From positions 1 through 8,026 of the forward strand of contig JACRBO010000337.1 of NCBI GenBank assembly GCA_016219235.1: a stretch of 8,026 nt of DNA, read 5' to 3'. The notes under the pieces were generated by a model. It saw nothing but the letters and a program-made list of their open reading frames with translations, made no database searches and was not told the DNA's origin. This document shows positions 1 through 5,094 of the stretch, one piece after another. Each line of letters begins with the position of its first letter. The stretch's first letter is position 1. A program made the translations under genes and the position numbers. The DNA comes from Chloroflexota bacterium (lineage in GTDB: Bacteria > Chloroflexota > Anaerolineae > Fen-1058).

Positions 1-17
1 CGGTTGAACGACGGCAT
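1..17 (-). CDS. Possible start of the next gene in the cluster (partial)
   Basis: A minus-strand ATG lies at 15-17, one base after the TGA of the SRPBCC gene. A GAGG ribosome-site match sits five bases upstream of it, inside the last codons of that gene. The visible codons read M-P-S-F-N and run off the left edge. Overlap of the ribosome site with the preceding stop is typical of a coupled operon gene. Five codons are too few to name a product, and this ATG could be chance. Confidence 0.3.
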
Positions 18-18
18 C

Positions 19-630
19 TCAGCCTCGCGCGCGGCCCAGCTGACGCGCCAGCAGCAGCGCGCCGGCGAAAGTGGTCAGTGCGCCAAGGGCCAACGGCACG
101 GGCGAAGTCGTCGTGCGCGCGGGCGGCGCGGGAATCATCGCATGCTCTTCGGGCGTCGAGGCATGTCGCCGCGCTAACTCGATCTGCAAACTCTCCAGCC
201 CTTTTTGCATCGCCCAGCGGTGATTGGCTGAGAAGAAGGGCTTCATCAAGAATGACAAATTGCGCAGCAGCGGCTTATCGGCGCGGATGGCCCAATCGTA
301 AGTGATGAGCACCTCGTCGCCGTCCGGCTCAAAGGTCCAGCTGCCGCGCCCGACAAAATCGCCCCACGCTTCCAGTGTGAAGCCATGGGGCGCGCGACTC
401 TCCGTCACGCGGACTTGCCAGCGCAGCGTGTAGGGGAGAAAGCCTTTGGTGTATAGATCGATCACTTTGCCGATGCCACGCTCGTCGCCGGGTGACAGTT
501 CCTTCACGTCGATGTAGACCGACGGCCACCAGCGCGGCAGATCGAGCGCGCTGCCGAGGATGTCGTTGACTTCCTGCAAAGTGGCCGTCACGCGCCACGT
601 CGTGATGAAGTGATAGTCGTTGCTCGCCAT
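19..630 (-). CDS. SRPBCC family protein (polyketide cyclase/dehydrase-like) with a C-terminal membrane tail
   Basis: A 203-residue protein. Residues 5-155 look like one SRPBCC (START/Bet v 1-like, polyketide_cyc2) domain: an early strand YHFITTWRV, the LPRWWPSVY segment at 31-39 where the first helices close the pocket, a strand-rich middle (GFTLEAWGDFVGRGSWTFEPDGDEVLITYDW, 83-113) and a long final helix around 134-155. This fold binds hydrophobic ligands; the ligand here is unknown. A Pro/Thr-rich linker (about 158-178) leads to one hydrophobic segment (about 178-195) and a basic end RQLGRARG. By the positive-inside rule this suggests a tail-anchored protein with the binding domain in the cytoplasm. 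The start is supported by AAGGAAAG (639-646) eight bases upstream. It is the last complete gene of the minus-strand cluster. Domain class is fairly secure; the membrane tail is a prediction. Confidence 0.85.
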   Translation of the reverse strand: MASNDYHFITTWRVTATLQEVNDILGSALDLPRWWPSVYIDVKELSPGDERGIGKVIDLYTKGFLPYTLRWQVRVTESRAPHGFTLEAWGDFVGRGSWTFEPDGDEVLITYDWAIRADKPLLRNLSFLMKPFFSANHRWAMQKGLESLQIELARRHASTPEEHAMIPAPPARTTTSPVPLALGALTTFAGALLLARQLGRARG

Positions 631-633
631 GCG

Positions 634-837
634 TTAATCTTTCCTTGTGGTAGTCTGACTGACCATTGCCGCCGTTCGTGGCAGTCTGGTCGTTTGATGC
701 ACCTGCTTGAAGTGAACCGCATACAAGTGCGCCAGGACGCCGGGTGATGACGAACCGATCGGGCCGATCGGGCGTCTGACGATCCGCGCGCGCCACTTTA
801 GTGCGGCTGATTCATCAGGCTCAACGATCGGCTTCAT
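634..837 (-). CDS. Doubtful small ORF, 67 codons, unknown
   Basis: This ORF fills the 217-bp gap between the NTF2-like gene ending at 848 and the SRPBCC gene starting at 630. Its ATG lies ten bases after the upstream TGA with GAGAGG six bases ahead of it, and its TAA ends three bases before the next ATG, so its position suits a coupled operon gene. Against it, the peptide is Arg/Pro/Thr-rich, low in hydrophobic patterning and matches no family I know, and third-position GC (about 65%) is not decisive. It may be only a leader region. It also covers a tandem CCGATCGGG repeat. Confidence 0.22.
   Translation of the reverse strand: MKPIVEPDESAALKWRARIVRRPIGPIGSSSPGVLAHLYAVHFKQVHQTTRLPRTAAMVSQTTTRKD
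755..772. repeat. Tandem 9-mer CCGATCGGG x2
   Basis: Two perfect head-to-tail copies of CCGATCGGG occupy 755-763 and 764-772. The core CCGATCGG is itself palindromic, so the pair reads similarly on both strands. It lies in the gap between two minus-strand genes and could be a protein-binding site. It could equally be chance in GATC-rich DNA. Confidence 0.5.
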
Positions 838-847
838 GGCTGGCCTC

Positions 848-1255
848 TCAAGCGGCGCGAAACGCTTCGGCCATCGCCGCCGTGTCGTAGTATTCACGCA
901 GCCGTATGATCTGACCGTCTTTGATCGTGTAGAAGTGAATCCAATCGGTTTCAAAGACTCTGCCGGTCGCTTTGGCGCGCACCCGCTCACCGCCCAGCGA
1001 AACGACTTTGTCGTCGAAGGCGTACAGCTCGTGCGGGCCAAACTCAATCACTTCGGCGGTCTGGGCCACGGCGCCGAAGAAATTCATCAGTTCGGCGTGG
1101 CCGCGAAAATGCCCCGCAAAGGGCACATCCGTCGAGCGGCCATTGAAGACCCAATCGATGTCGGGCGCGACCACGCTGAAGATGCCCGGCCCGTCCCCGG
1201 CCTTGAAGGCCTGATAGAGTTTTTGCACGACGTCAATGTTACTCTGCTGGTTCAT
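848..1255 (-). CDS. NTF2-like / SnoaL-like domain protein
   Basis: A 135-residue single-domain protein of the NTF2-like superfamily (SnoaL_2 / ketosteroid isomerase-like). The N-terminal helix region NIDVVQKLYQAFKAGDGPG with APDIDWVFNG (30-39) is the classic opening, followed by GHFRGHAELMNFF (48-60), a strand TDWIHFYTIKDGQIIRLREYYD (103-124) and a short terminal helix. The cone fold forms a hydrophobic pocket used by family members as enzymes (isomerases, cyclases, epoxide hydrolases) or as binding proteins; the substrate here is unknown. The start at 1255 was chosen because AAGGAG (1261-1266) lies five bases upstream. The frame is open back to 1306, but that extension overlaps the preceding gene and lacks a ribosome site. 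It is 22 bases downstream of the shortened SRPBCC gene, so the two are likely co-transcribed. Confidence 0.87.
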   Translation of the reverse strand: MNQQSNIDVVQKLYQAFKAGDGPGIFSVVAPDIDWVFNGRSTDVPFAGHFRGHAELMNFFGAVAQTAEVIEFGPHELYAFDDKVVSLGGERVRAKATGRVFETDWIHFYTIKDGQIIRLREYYDTAAMAEAFRAA

Positions 1256-1277
1256 CCTGTCTCCTTGAAAAGTTAAG

Positions 1278-1619
1278 TCAGCATTGCGACCAATACGTAT
1301 AGTCACCGTCGAGGGCGAGGCGCGGGCCGCAAGCCGAACACGGCCGATAGTCCAGCGTCATGACCAGATCGAGGCCGCGCAGGTTGCGGGTCAACGCGGC
1401 TTGATCGGCCTCGTATTCCAATTGGATGTCGAGCGCCTCATACAAGCCGGTGAGCTTGTACAGCCAGCTGGCATAACGTATATCGCCGATCAGGTGATGC
1501 ACCTCACGCACTTCCAGCAGCCCCGGCCACACCTCGGGCGACTTTACCGGCTCACCGATATAGCTAAACACCCGCTCGGTCGAATCGTCGATCACGACGC
1601 GCTTCTCGATCTTGGACAT
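1278..1619 (-). CDS. Short SRPBCC family protein, probably C-terminally truncated
   Basis: A 113-residue protein. It opens with MSKIEKRVVIDDSTERVFSY, a standard SRPBCC start, then EVWPGLLEVREV (29-40), a strand pair through YASWLYKLTGLYEALDIQLEYE (49-70) and the late strands LDLVMTLDY and PRLALDGDYT. The chain then ends abruptly with YWSQC. Family members usually run about 140-150 residues and close the pocket with a long C-terminal helix; here that helix is absent. A CSAC motif (94-97) may be a metal or disulfide pair, or simply noise near a damaged end. The start is supported by GGGAGGAG just ahead of the ATG; an upstream in-frame extension to 1697 lacks such a site. Only 22 bases separate it from the next gene, so a deletion may have removed the gene's end. 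Confidence 0.75.
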   Translation of the reverse strand: MSKIEKRVVIDDSTERVFSYIGEPVKSPEVWPGLLEVREVHHLIGDIRYASWLYKLTGLYEALDIQLEYEADQAALTRNLRGLDLVMTLDYRPCSACGPRLALDGDYTYWSQC

Positions 1620-1772
1620 GGCTCCTCCCGCACAAATCGTGTGGCTTTCAGTATGCCGCAGGATCGTGTCAAAACTGGTCTGAATCTCGATCCGCACTTG
1701 CCGGAATCTTCACAACCAGCCGATCGTTGATCACTGCCGCCCGGACTCGTCTAAGTGCGTTCTGAATGATCT

Positions 1773-1826
1773 TGCGGAATCGCATCCTGAGCGGAGCGTA
1801 GTGCAGTCGAAGGACGCGATTCCGCA
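1773..1826. repeat. Dispersed REP-like palindromic repeat
   Basis: Perfect 11-bp arms TGCGGAATCGC (1773-1783) and GCGATTCCGCA (1816-1826) enclose a core with a further 4-bp pairing, TCCT (1785-1788) with AGGA (1811-1814). The core resembles the CATCCTGAGCG...CAGTCGAAGGATG palindrome that I know as a multi-copy intergenic repeat in many environmental bacteria. It lies 18 bases past the stop of the GYD gene on the minus strand. It could form a strong hairpin that limits 3' decay or transcription, but no U-run follows in either direction. Multi-copy status cannot be seen from this window. Confidence 0.7.
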
Positions 1827-1844
1827 GAACTTATGGGACTGTAC

Positions 1845-2138
1845 TTAGGGAATTGCGGCGATGATCTTGCGGTATTCCTCTTCGGTGAAGGCCCGCAAGG
1901 TTTCCGTTCGAACTGCGCCCGCCGCGGCCAGGGCCAGCATGGTCGTGGCATAAGCCTCATCGCTTGGCCCTTCGCTGATGGCGACGGCGTCGAAGCGCCC
2001 CATCGTCAGGTAGAATGCCTTCATCTCGCCCCCGGCTGCCTTGACGGCTGCCTTAGCCCGTTCGAGGCGCGCGGGACCGTCCTTGATCTTCTCGACTCCC
2101 TGTTGGGTGAAGCTCAACAGCGTGATATAGGTAGGCAT
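1845..2138 (-). CDS. GYD domain-containing protein
   Basis: A 97-residue protein matching the GYD family, small dimeric alpha/beta-barrel-like proteins of unknown function. It begins MPTYITLLSFTQQGVEKIKD, typical of the first strand and helix, continues with RLERAKAAVKAAGGEMKAFYLTMG and reaches the family's signature turn as GRFD at 47-50 (usually GxYD), then AVAISEGPSDEAYATTMLALAAAGAVRTETLRAFTEEEYRKII. Length is normal for the family. AAGGAG (2147-2152) lies eight bases upstream of the ATG. It is 47 bases downstream of an NTF2-like gene. A dispersed palindrome follows its stop and may mark the end of this transcription unit. The role is unknown; GYD genes are often found near other small ligand-pocket proteins. 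Confidence 0.88.
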   Translation of the reverse strand: MPTYITLLSFTQQGVEKIKDGPARLERAKAAVKAAGGEMKAFYLTMGRFDAVAISEGPSDEAYATTMLALAAAGAVRTETLRAFTEEEYRKIIAAIP

Positions 2139-2185
2139 CGTTTAATCTCCTTTTTGGCTCATAGATGTTGCGGCGAAATTGTCGT

Positions 2186-2572
2186 TCACGCGGAGAAGAA
2201 ATCGTCCAGTGCAGCTTGATCGTCGGTAAAGCCCCAGCCCTCGACGACTTGATGGCGGTCGTTGAGGCGCATGATGTGCGCGCCTTTGAGGATGATCGTT
2301 TTGCCCTTGCGCTCGCCCTGCAATCGAAACGTGGCGACTACGTAGCTGCCGTTGACCATCACATCGCCGAGTTCAAAGTCCCAACGCGCGAGCGGGGCCA
2401 TGCGTGACGGCATCAACTCCGTGTAGTCTTTGTAGCCGCGATACTCGCCCGACACCGGATTGTGACCCGGCACGTGCCAGACAATGTCTGAGGCGATTGT
2501 CGCGTTCTCGGCAACATCACCGCCATACATGCGCTTCACGGCTTCGGTGTTGTGTCGATCATCATCGGTCAT
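2186..2572 (-). CDS. NTF2-like / SnoaL-like (ketosteroid isomerase-like) protein
   Basis: A 128-residue single-domain protein of the SnoaL_2/NTF2-like type. The N-terminal helix HNTEAVKRMYGGDVAE is followed by ASDIVWHVPGHNPVSGEYRGYKDYTELM (27-54); the W-H-V-P-G-x-x-P...G-x-x-x-G pattern is common in this family. The strands TFRLQGERKGKTIILKGAHIMRLNDRHQVVEGWGFTDDQAALDDFF close the cone. Trp, His and Asp residues lining the pocket suggest an enzyme or a binding protein for a small hydrophobic compound, but no substrate can be named. AAAGGGAG (2581-2588) lies eight bases upstream of the ATG. The gene is 36 bases after the cupin gene and 47 before the GYD gene, consistent with one operon. Confidence 0.87.
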   Translation of the reverse strand: MTDDDRHNTEAVKRMYGGDVAENATIASDIVWHVPGHNPVSGEYRGYKDYTELMPSRMAPLARWDFELGDVMVNGSYVVATFRLQGERKGKTIILKGAHIMRLNDRHQVVEGWGFTDDQAALDDFFSA

Positions 2573-2608
2573 AGCAATGTCTCCCTTTGAAACTGATGAA
2601 GTCCGTGC

Positions 2609-3055
2609 CTACTGTTCGCCCTCGAGTCGAAGGCCATGCCGGTGCGCAATCTCGACGATGCTGGACAGATCCGCCTTCCCTGTTGCATACAGGGCCGACA
2701 GTTCACGCGCCATCCCATCATAGGGCGGACCGATGGTGACATACAGCAATCTGGCTGTACCCGCCGGGACCCGCACCGCATGGCTGGCTCCCGCCGGCAG
2801 CATCTGCACGGTGCCAGGTCCGCCCCGCGTCCATTGACCGTTCACATAGAACTCCACCTCGCCCTCAATGACAAACTCCACCTCATGCCACGCATGGGAA
2901 TGGGGCGGCGGCCCCTCCCGATCGGTTGAGATGTATTCCACCACCTGCACATTCCCGCCCTGTGTGACGCGCAGGCGGATTTCGTCGTCGGGGTAGCGGA
3001 CGGTTTCGAATTGATCACCGGTGGTAACTCCGGCTGTCATTTGGATATCTGTCAC
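2609..3055 (-). CDS. Cupin domain-containing protein (GTG start)
   Basis: A 148-residue single-domain cupin. Motif 1 is GPPPHSHAWHEVEFVIEG, with candidate metal ligands H52, H54 and E58. Motif 2 is LPAGASHAVRV, with the fourth ligand H92. All four ligands are present, so a metal-binding and possibly catalytic beta-barrel is likely. The charged C-terminal tail (GKADLSSIVEIAHRHGLRLEGEQ) is helical. The reaction is unknown; small cupins include dioxygenases, isomerases and ligand-binding proteins. I place the start at a GTG (3053-3055) because a full AAGGAG (3064-3069) lies eight bases upstream. The later in-frame ATG at 3038-3040 has worse spacing, and the earlier TTG at 3127 has no ribosome site. 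Neighbours on both sides are NTF2-like genes. Confidence 0.87.
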   Translation of the reverse strand: MTDIQMTAGVTTGDQFETVRYPDDEIRLRVTQGGNVQVVEYISTDREGPPPHSHAWHEVEFVIEGEVEFYVNGQWTRGGPGTVQMLPAGASHAVRVPAGTARLLYVTIGPPYDGMARELSALYATGKADLSSIVEIAHRHGLRLEGEQ

Positions 3056-3063
3056 TTCCTCGA

Positions 3064-3069
3064 CTCCTT
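3064..3069 (-). promoter_or_regulatory. Ribosome binding site deciding the cupin GTG start
   Basis: Reads AAGGAG on the minus strand, eight bases before the GTG at 3055 and 23 bases before the next ATG at 3040. The spacing favours GTG initiation. Confidence 0.7.
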
Positions 3070-3153
3070 GCCGGTGCGCGCCCGGCTCGCCCGAATTGAC
3101 GGCGCAGAGTAGCCAGACGGCCAGCAACTACTGGAGGCGAGTCGGTTAAGCCC

Positions 3154-3588
3154 TCACTCTGCGGGAAACGACACACCCTCGGTCTGACCTGTAGCAGGGA
3201 ACGAGAAGTGACTCTGAACGATCAACCATTTGTCGCCGCGTTTCTCGAAGACGGCGGTCAGCCGCGCCGGGAGCGACATCTCTTGCCCGTCAGCTTTGAA
3301 GCTGAATGCGGCATCGGCGGCTGCCCAGGCGACCTGACCGGCCGACGAGACGGATGTCCAGCTGTATGCAATCGTGCTGGAATCAGTCTGCGCCCAATCA
3401 CGCTCAGCCTGGGCCTTGATTTCCGCCAACCCGATTCGCTTTTCGTCGGCGCCGGTGCCATACATGACGTGATCCGGATCAGGCGCGCACACCGCCAGCA
3501 AGCGATTCATATCGCGCGTGGCATACGATTCGGCCAGCTGGTTCAGCACGGCCTTGACTTCGGTTTCGGTTTTAGAATCGGCTTTCAT
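3154..3588 (-). CDS. NTF2-like / SnoaL-like protein (SnoaL_3 / DUF4440 type)
   Basis: A 144-residue NTF2-fold protein. A long first helix (TETEVKAVLNQLAESYATRDMNRLLAVCAPD) leads into the strand DHVMYGTGADEKRIGLAEIKAQAERDW (39-65). The end follows the SnoaL_3 pattern LPARLTAVFEKRGDKWLIVQSHFSFP (106-131), where a Trp and the QSHFS strand border the pocket. Such proteins are mostly uncharacterised; some act as stress or ligand-binding proteins, others as isomerases. AAGGAG (3596-3601) lies seven bases upstream of the ATG. A perfect 9-bp hairpin sits about 30 bases upstream, in the probable leader. The gap to the downstream cupin start is about 100 bases, so co-transcription is likely but not certain. 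It is less similar to the two ester cyclases upstream than they are to each other. Confidence 0.87.
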   Translation of the reverse strand: MKADSKTETEVKAVLNQLAESYATRDMNRLLAVCAPDPDHVMYGTGADEKRIGLAEIKAQAERDWAQTDSSTIAYSWTSVSSAGQVAWAAADAAFSFKADGQEMSLPARLTAVFEKRGDKWLIVQSHFSFPATGQTEGVSFPAE

Positions 3589-3616
3589 CGTTGCGCTCCT
3601 TGTGGTTGAGCAGTGG

Positions 3617-3637
3617 GGCAGCGTCTTGGACGCTGCC
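3617..3637. repeat. Perfect 9-bp hairpin in the leader of the SnoaL_3-type gene
   Basis: Arms GGCAGCGTC (3617-3625) and GACGCTGCC (3629-3637) flank a 3-base loop TTG. No T-run follows on either strand, so it is not a standard rho-independent terminator. Upstream on the minus strand lies TATAAC (3657-3662), a weak candidate -10 box with no -35. If real, transcripts would begin with this hairpin. The form 'GCAGCGTC...GACGCTGC' could also be a dispersed repeat. Confidence 0.6.
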
Positions 3638-3734
3638 TGCCCTGTGCCTATTCGACGTTATAAAACTCGCGCCGCCCCGCTTCGACCAGCGGCCTGTTCC
3701 AACCTATCAAAGCAGATTGGGCGGCCGCTGCCCG

Positions 3735-4157
3735 CTAAGCCTGCGGCATCGGGATCACGCCGAGTTGCTGCAGCATCCCCAGCTGATCGAATTGATCCCA
3801 GCGCTCGACAATCCGACCGTTGGCGAAGCGCTCGATGATGATGCCTTCCACTCGAATCGGTTTGCCGGTCGCCGGGATGCCCTGAAAGTCGCCGGTGTGA
3901 GTGCCCGTCGAAACGATGCGCGTCACCACTTTATCGCCTTCCGCGATCTGATCGACGACTTTGGAATTCAAGTCGGGAAAGCCCGCGCGGAACATTATCC
4001 CCACCTGCTTGAACGCCTCGATGTTCATCGGCGGCTGGCCGGGAAAGTGAATCACCGACTCAGCGGTGAACAGCTCATCGCGGATGGGATCCAACTGGTT
4101 GGCGTTGAACAACTCGTGAAAACGGCGGGCGGCGGCTTTGTTGCTTTCGGTAGACAT
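3735..4157 (-). CDS. SnoaL-like ester cyclase family protein (paralogue 2)
   Basis: A 140-residue protein of the SnoaL-like polyketide cyclase ('ester cyclase') group in the NTF2 fold. Markers are the opening helix NKAAARRFHELFNANQLD, GFPDL (59-63), TGTHTGDFQGIPATG (84-98) and the closing segment RIVERWDQFDQLGMLQQLGVIP, with D121/D124 near the position of the acidic catalytic residue in SnoaL. Characterised members close a ring by aldol chemistry in aromatic polyketide synthesis, but most chromosomal homologues like this one have no known substrate, and no polyketide synthase is nearby. The start at 4157 is set by GGGAGA (4165-4170) seven bases upstream; an in-frame extension to 4211 lacks a site. 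It is co-linear without gaps with the upstream gene at 4266-4688 (same length, same motif positions), so the two look like old tandem duplicates. Confidence 0.9.
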   Translation of the reverse strand: MSTESNKAAARRFHELFNANQLDPIRDELFTAESVIHFPGQPPMNIEAFKQVGIMFRAGFPDLNSKVVDQIAEGDKVVTRIVSTGTHTGDFQGIPATGKPIRVEGIIIERFANGRIVERWDQFDQLGMLQQLGVIPMPQA

Positions 4158-4188
4158 GGTGTTTTCTCCCTGGCTGAAATGTGGTGTG

Positions 4189-4223
4189 TTCGATCGGTCG
4201 AAACTGCACACAGCAGTGTGTGC
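4189..4223. repeat. Two adjacent inverted repeats between the ester cyclase genes
   Basis: TTCGA-TCGG-TCGAA (4189-4202) and GCACACA-GCAG-TGTGTGC (4206-4223) are both perfect, with 5-bp and 7-bp arms and 4-base centres, three bases apart. They lie 30-65 bases ahead of the start of the downstream ester cyclase. They could be operators, or leader hairpins that separate expression of the two paralogues. The minus-strand U content after the longer one (AGTTTCG) is too weak for a terminator. Confidence 0.55.
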
Positions 4224-4265
4224 GCTTCCCCCACAGTCGATGCGGCTGCCAACCGGCTGGATGCT

Positions 4266-4688
4266 TCATGCCGAAAGTTCCGGCAGCAATTTCAAATCGC
4301 GCAGCAAGCCCGCTAAGTCCCAGATGCGGGTGGCGCGTTGAATCTTGCCGTCTTTCAGCGTCACCAGCGACGAGCCGCGCACTTTGACGTGATGGCCGGT
4401 GGCCGGGATGTTCATAAACGTGCCGCGATGCGTCCCCGTCCACGTCCAGTACATCGCCACGCGCTCCCCATTCACGATCGCGTCGTCCAGCGTGACCTGA
4501 AAATCGGGAAAGGCGCGCAGGTAGTACAGCACCGTGCGGCGGACGTTGTCCGGCCCGATCTGCGGCGCGGTGCGCGCCACATCGATCTCTTCGTAGTCGG
4601 GCGCGTAATGGGCCGTCAGGGCGTGCACATCGTGCGCGTTCCAGGCCGTCATAAAACCGTTCAAAAATTCACTCATGTTGAAATCCAT
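4266..4688 (-). CDS. SnoaL-like ester cyclase family protein (paralogue 1)
   Basis: A 140-residue NTF2-fold protein of the ester cyclase/SnoaL type. The helix SEFLNGFMTAWNAHDVHALTAHYAPDYEEID (6-36) is followed by AFPDF (59-63), WTGTHRGTFMNIPATG (83-98), the strand VKVRGSSLVTLKDGKIQRATRIWD (101-124) and GLLRDLKLLPEL. D124 sits where SnoaL-type enzymes carry their acidic residue. The substrate is unknown. The start at 4688 has AGGA (4696-4699) seven bases upstream; the internal ATG at residue 5 is the alternative. The leader can fold so that this AGGA is partly paired. Further upstream is one of two copies of a 42-nt direct-repeat element, shared with the SemiSWEET gene. It is the first of the enzyme-like genes and the closest match in the window to the gene at 3735-4157. 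Confidence 0.9.
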   Translation of the reverse strand: MDFNMSEFLNGFMTAWNAHDVHALTAHYAPDYEEIDVARTAPQIGPDNVRRTVLYYLRAFPDFQVTLDDAIVNGERVAMYWTWTGTHRGTFMNIPATGHHVKVRGSSLVTLKDGKIQRATRIWDLAGLLRDLKLLPELSA

Positions 4689-4697
4689 TGCTCTATC

Positions 4698-4730
4698 CTG
4701 AGATAAGACCGGTGTCGGTTACTCTCTCAG
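4698..4730 (-). promoter_or_regulatory. Leader hairpin overlapping the ribosome site of ester cyclase 1
   Basis: Arms CTGAGA (4698-4703) and TCTCAG (4725-4730) enclose a second stem, ACCG (4708-4711) with CGGT (4716-4719). The 3' arm on the minus strand shares two bases with the AGGA at 4696-4699, so the folded leader would partly mask the ribosome site. The internal loop makes the whole structure modest in strength. Confidence 0.4.
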
Positions 4731-4746
4731 TTTAGTCAAAAGCAGC

Positions 4747-4788
4747 GTCAATCACCAGACCGTTCACTGCTCATTTTCTGCTCAGTTT
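4747..4788 (-). promoter_or_regulatory. Direct-repeat element, copy A (TGAGCA x2, 11-bp period)
   Basis: On the minus strand TGAGCA occurs at 4779-4784 and 4768-4773, start to start 11 bp. Aligned without gaps to copy B at 5149-5190 it is identical at 29 of 42 positions; beyond the repeats these include CGGnCTG and a TGA 10-20 bases downstream. It begins at the base after the SemiSWEET stop codon and ends 58 bases before the start of ester cyclase 1. An 11-bp direct repeat is the geometry bound by PhoB/SARP-type regulators along one face of the helix. I see no clear -10 box. Confidence 0.6.
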
Positions 4789-5082
4789 TCAGGCCAGGTG
4801 CAGCCCCGCCGATTGGCGCCGTTGAAAGCGCACGTAGCACAACAGCATCAACGCCGTCGTCACGGTGAAGAAGCCGTGCAAAAACCAGATCGGCCCCACG
4901 GGCAGGCTGGCAACGTAGACCCAGTGAATCAAGTTGCCCAGGTTGCTCAAGGCGATGTGCGTCAGGCTGTATGAGCGCAGGTCTTGCGTTTTGAACGCCT
5001 TCAGCAGCATGGGGAAGTTGCTCGAAACAAACATCAACGTCGACAGCGTACCCGCTAACAACGCCAACGATTGTGTGTCCAT
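4789..5082 (-). CDS. SemiSWEET / PQ-loop-like small membrane transporter
   Basis: A 97-residue protein with three hydrophobic segments at about 5-22, 40-60 and 63-84, the size and layout of bacterial SemiSWEETs, which work as dimers to move sugars or other small solutes. The segment NFPMLLKAFKTQDLRSYS (22-39) corresponds to the PQ-loop region (usually PQxxxxxxT/S...S), but the Gln is replaced by Met. SNLGNLIHWVYVASLPVGPIWFLHGFF covers the second and third helices. The end is basic (RFQRRQ), placing it in the cytoplasm by the positive-inside rule. The start at 5082 has GGGAGG (5089-5094) six bases upstream; the in-frame ATG at 5103 would fall inside the terminator-like hairpin. It lies between the regulator and the enzyme-like genes, suggesting that solute movement is linked to the cluster. 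The family call is good; the substrate is unknown. Confidence 0.75.
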   Translation of the reverse strand: MDTQSLALLAGTLSTLMFVSSNFPMLLKAFKTQDLRSYSLTHIALSNLGNLIHWVYVASLPVGPIWFLHGFFTVTTALMLLCYVRFQRRQSAGLHLA

Positions 5083-5094
5083 ACCTGGCCTCCC

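Noticed and set aside
1256..1306. Extension of the NTF2-like gene into the SRPBCC gene, or a frameshift fusion of the two
   Set aside because: The frame is open to 1306, but the ATG at 1255 has its own AAGGAG, and the extension encodes no family-like residues.
1667..1672. Perfect TTGACA on the minus strand upstream of the short SRPBCC gene
   Set aside because: No acceptable -10 box lies 16-18 bp downstream; the nearest AT-rich match is only about 12 bp away.
1766..1872. 12-bp direct repeat ATGATCTTGCGG at 1766-1777 and 1861-1872
   Set aside because: One copy is inside the GYD coding region and flanking sequence does not match. A 12-bp match within 8 kb is expected by chance about once or twice.
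3056..3127. Longer N-terminus for the cupin, from a TTG at 3127
   Set aside because: No ribosome site precedes that TTG, while the GTG at 3055 has AAGGAG at ideal spacing.
3719..3733. GC-rich inverted repeat just after the stop of ester cyclase 2
   Set aside because: The arms pair over only four bases around a seven-base loop and no U-run follows, so terminator function is not supported.
3591..4316. Plus-strand open frame (241 codons) opposite ester cyclase 2
   Set aside because: It is a shadow of a well-supported minus-strand gene, and has no ribosome site or recognisable domain.
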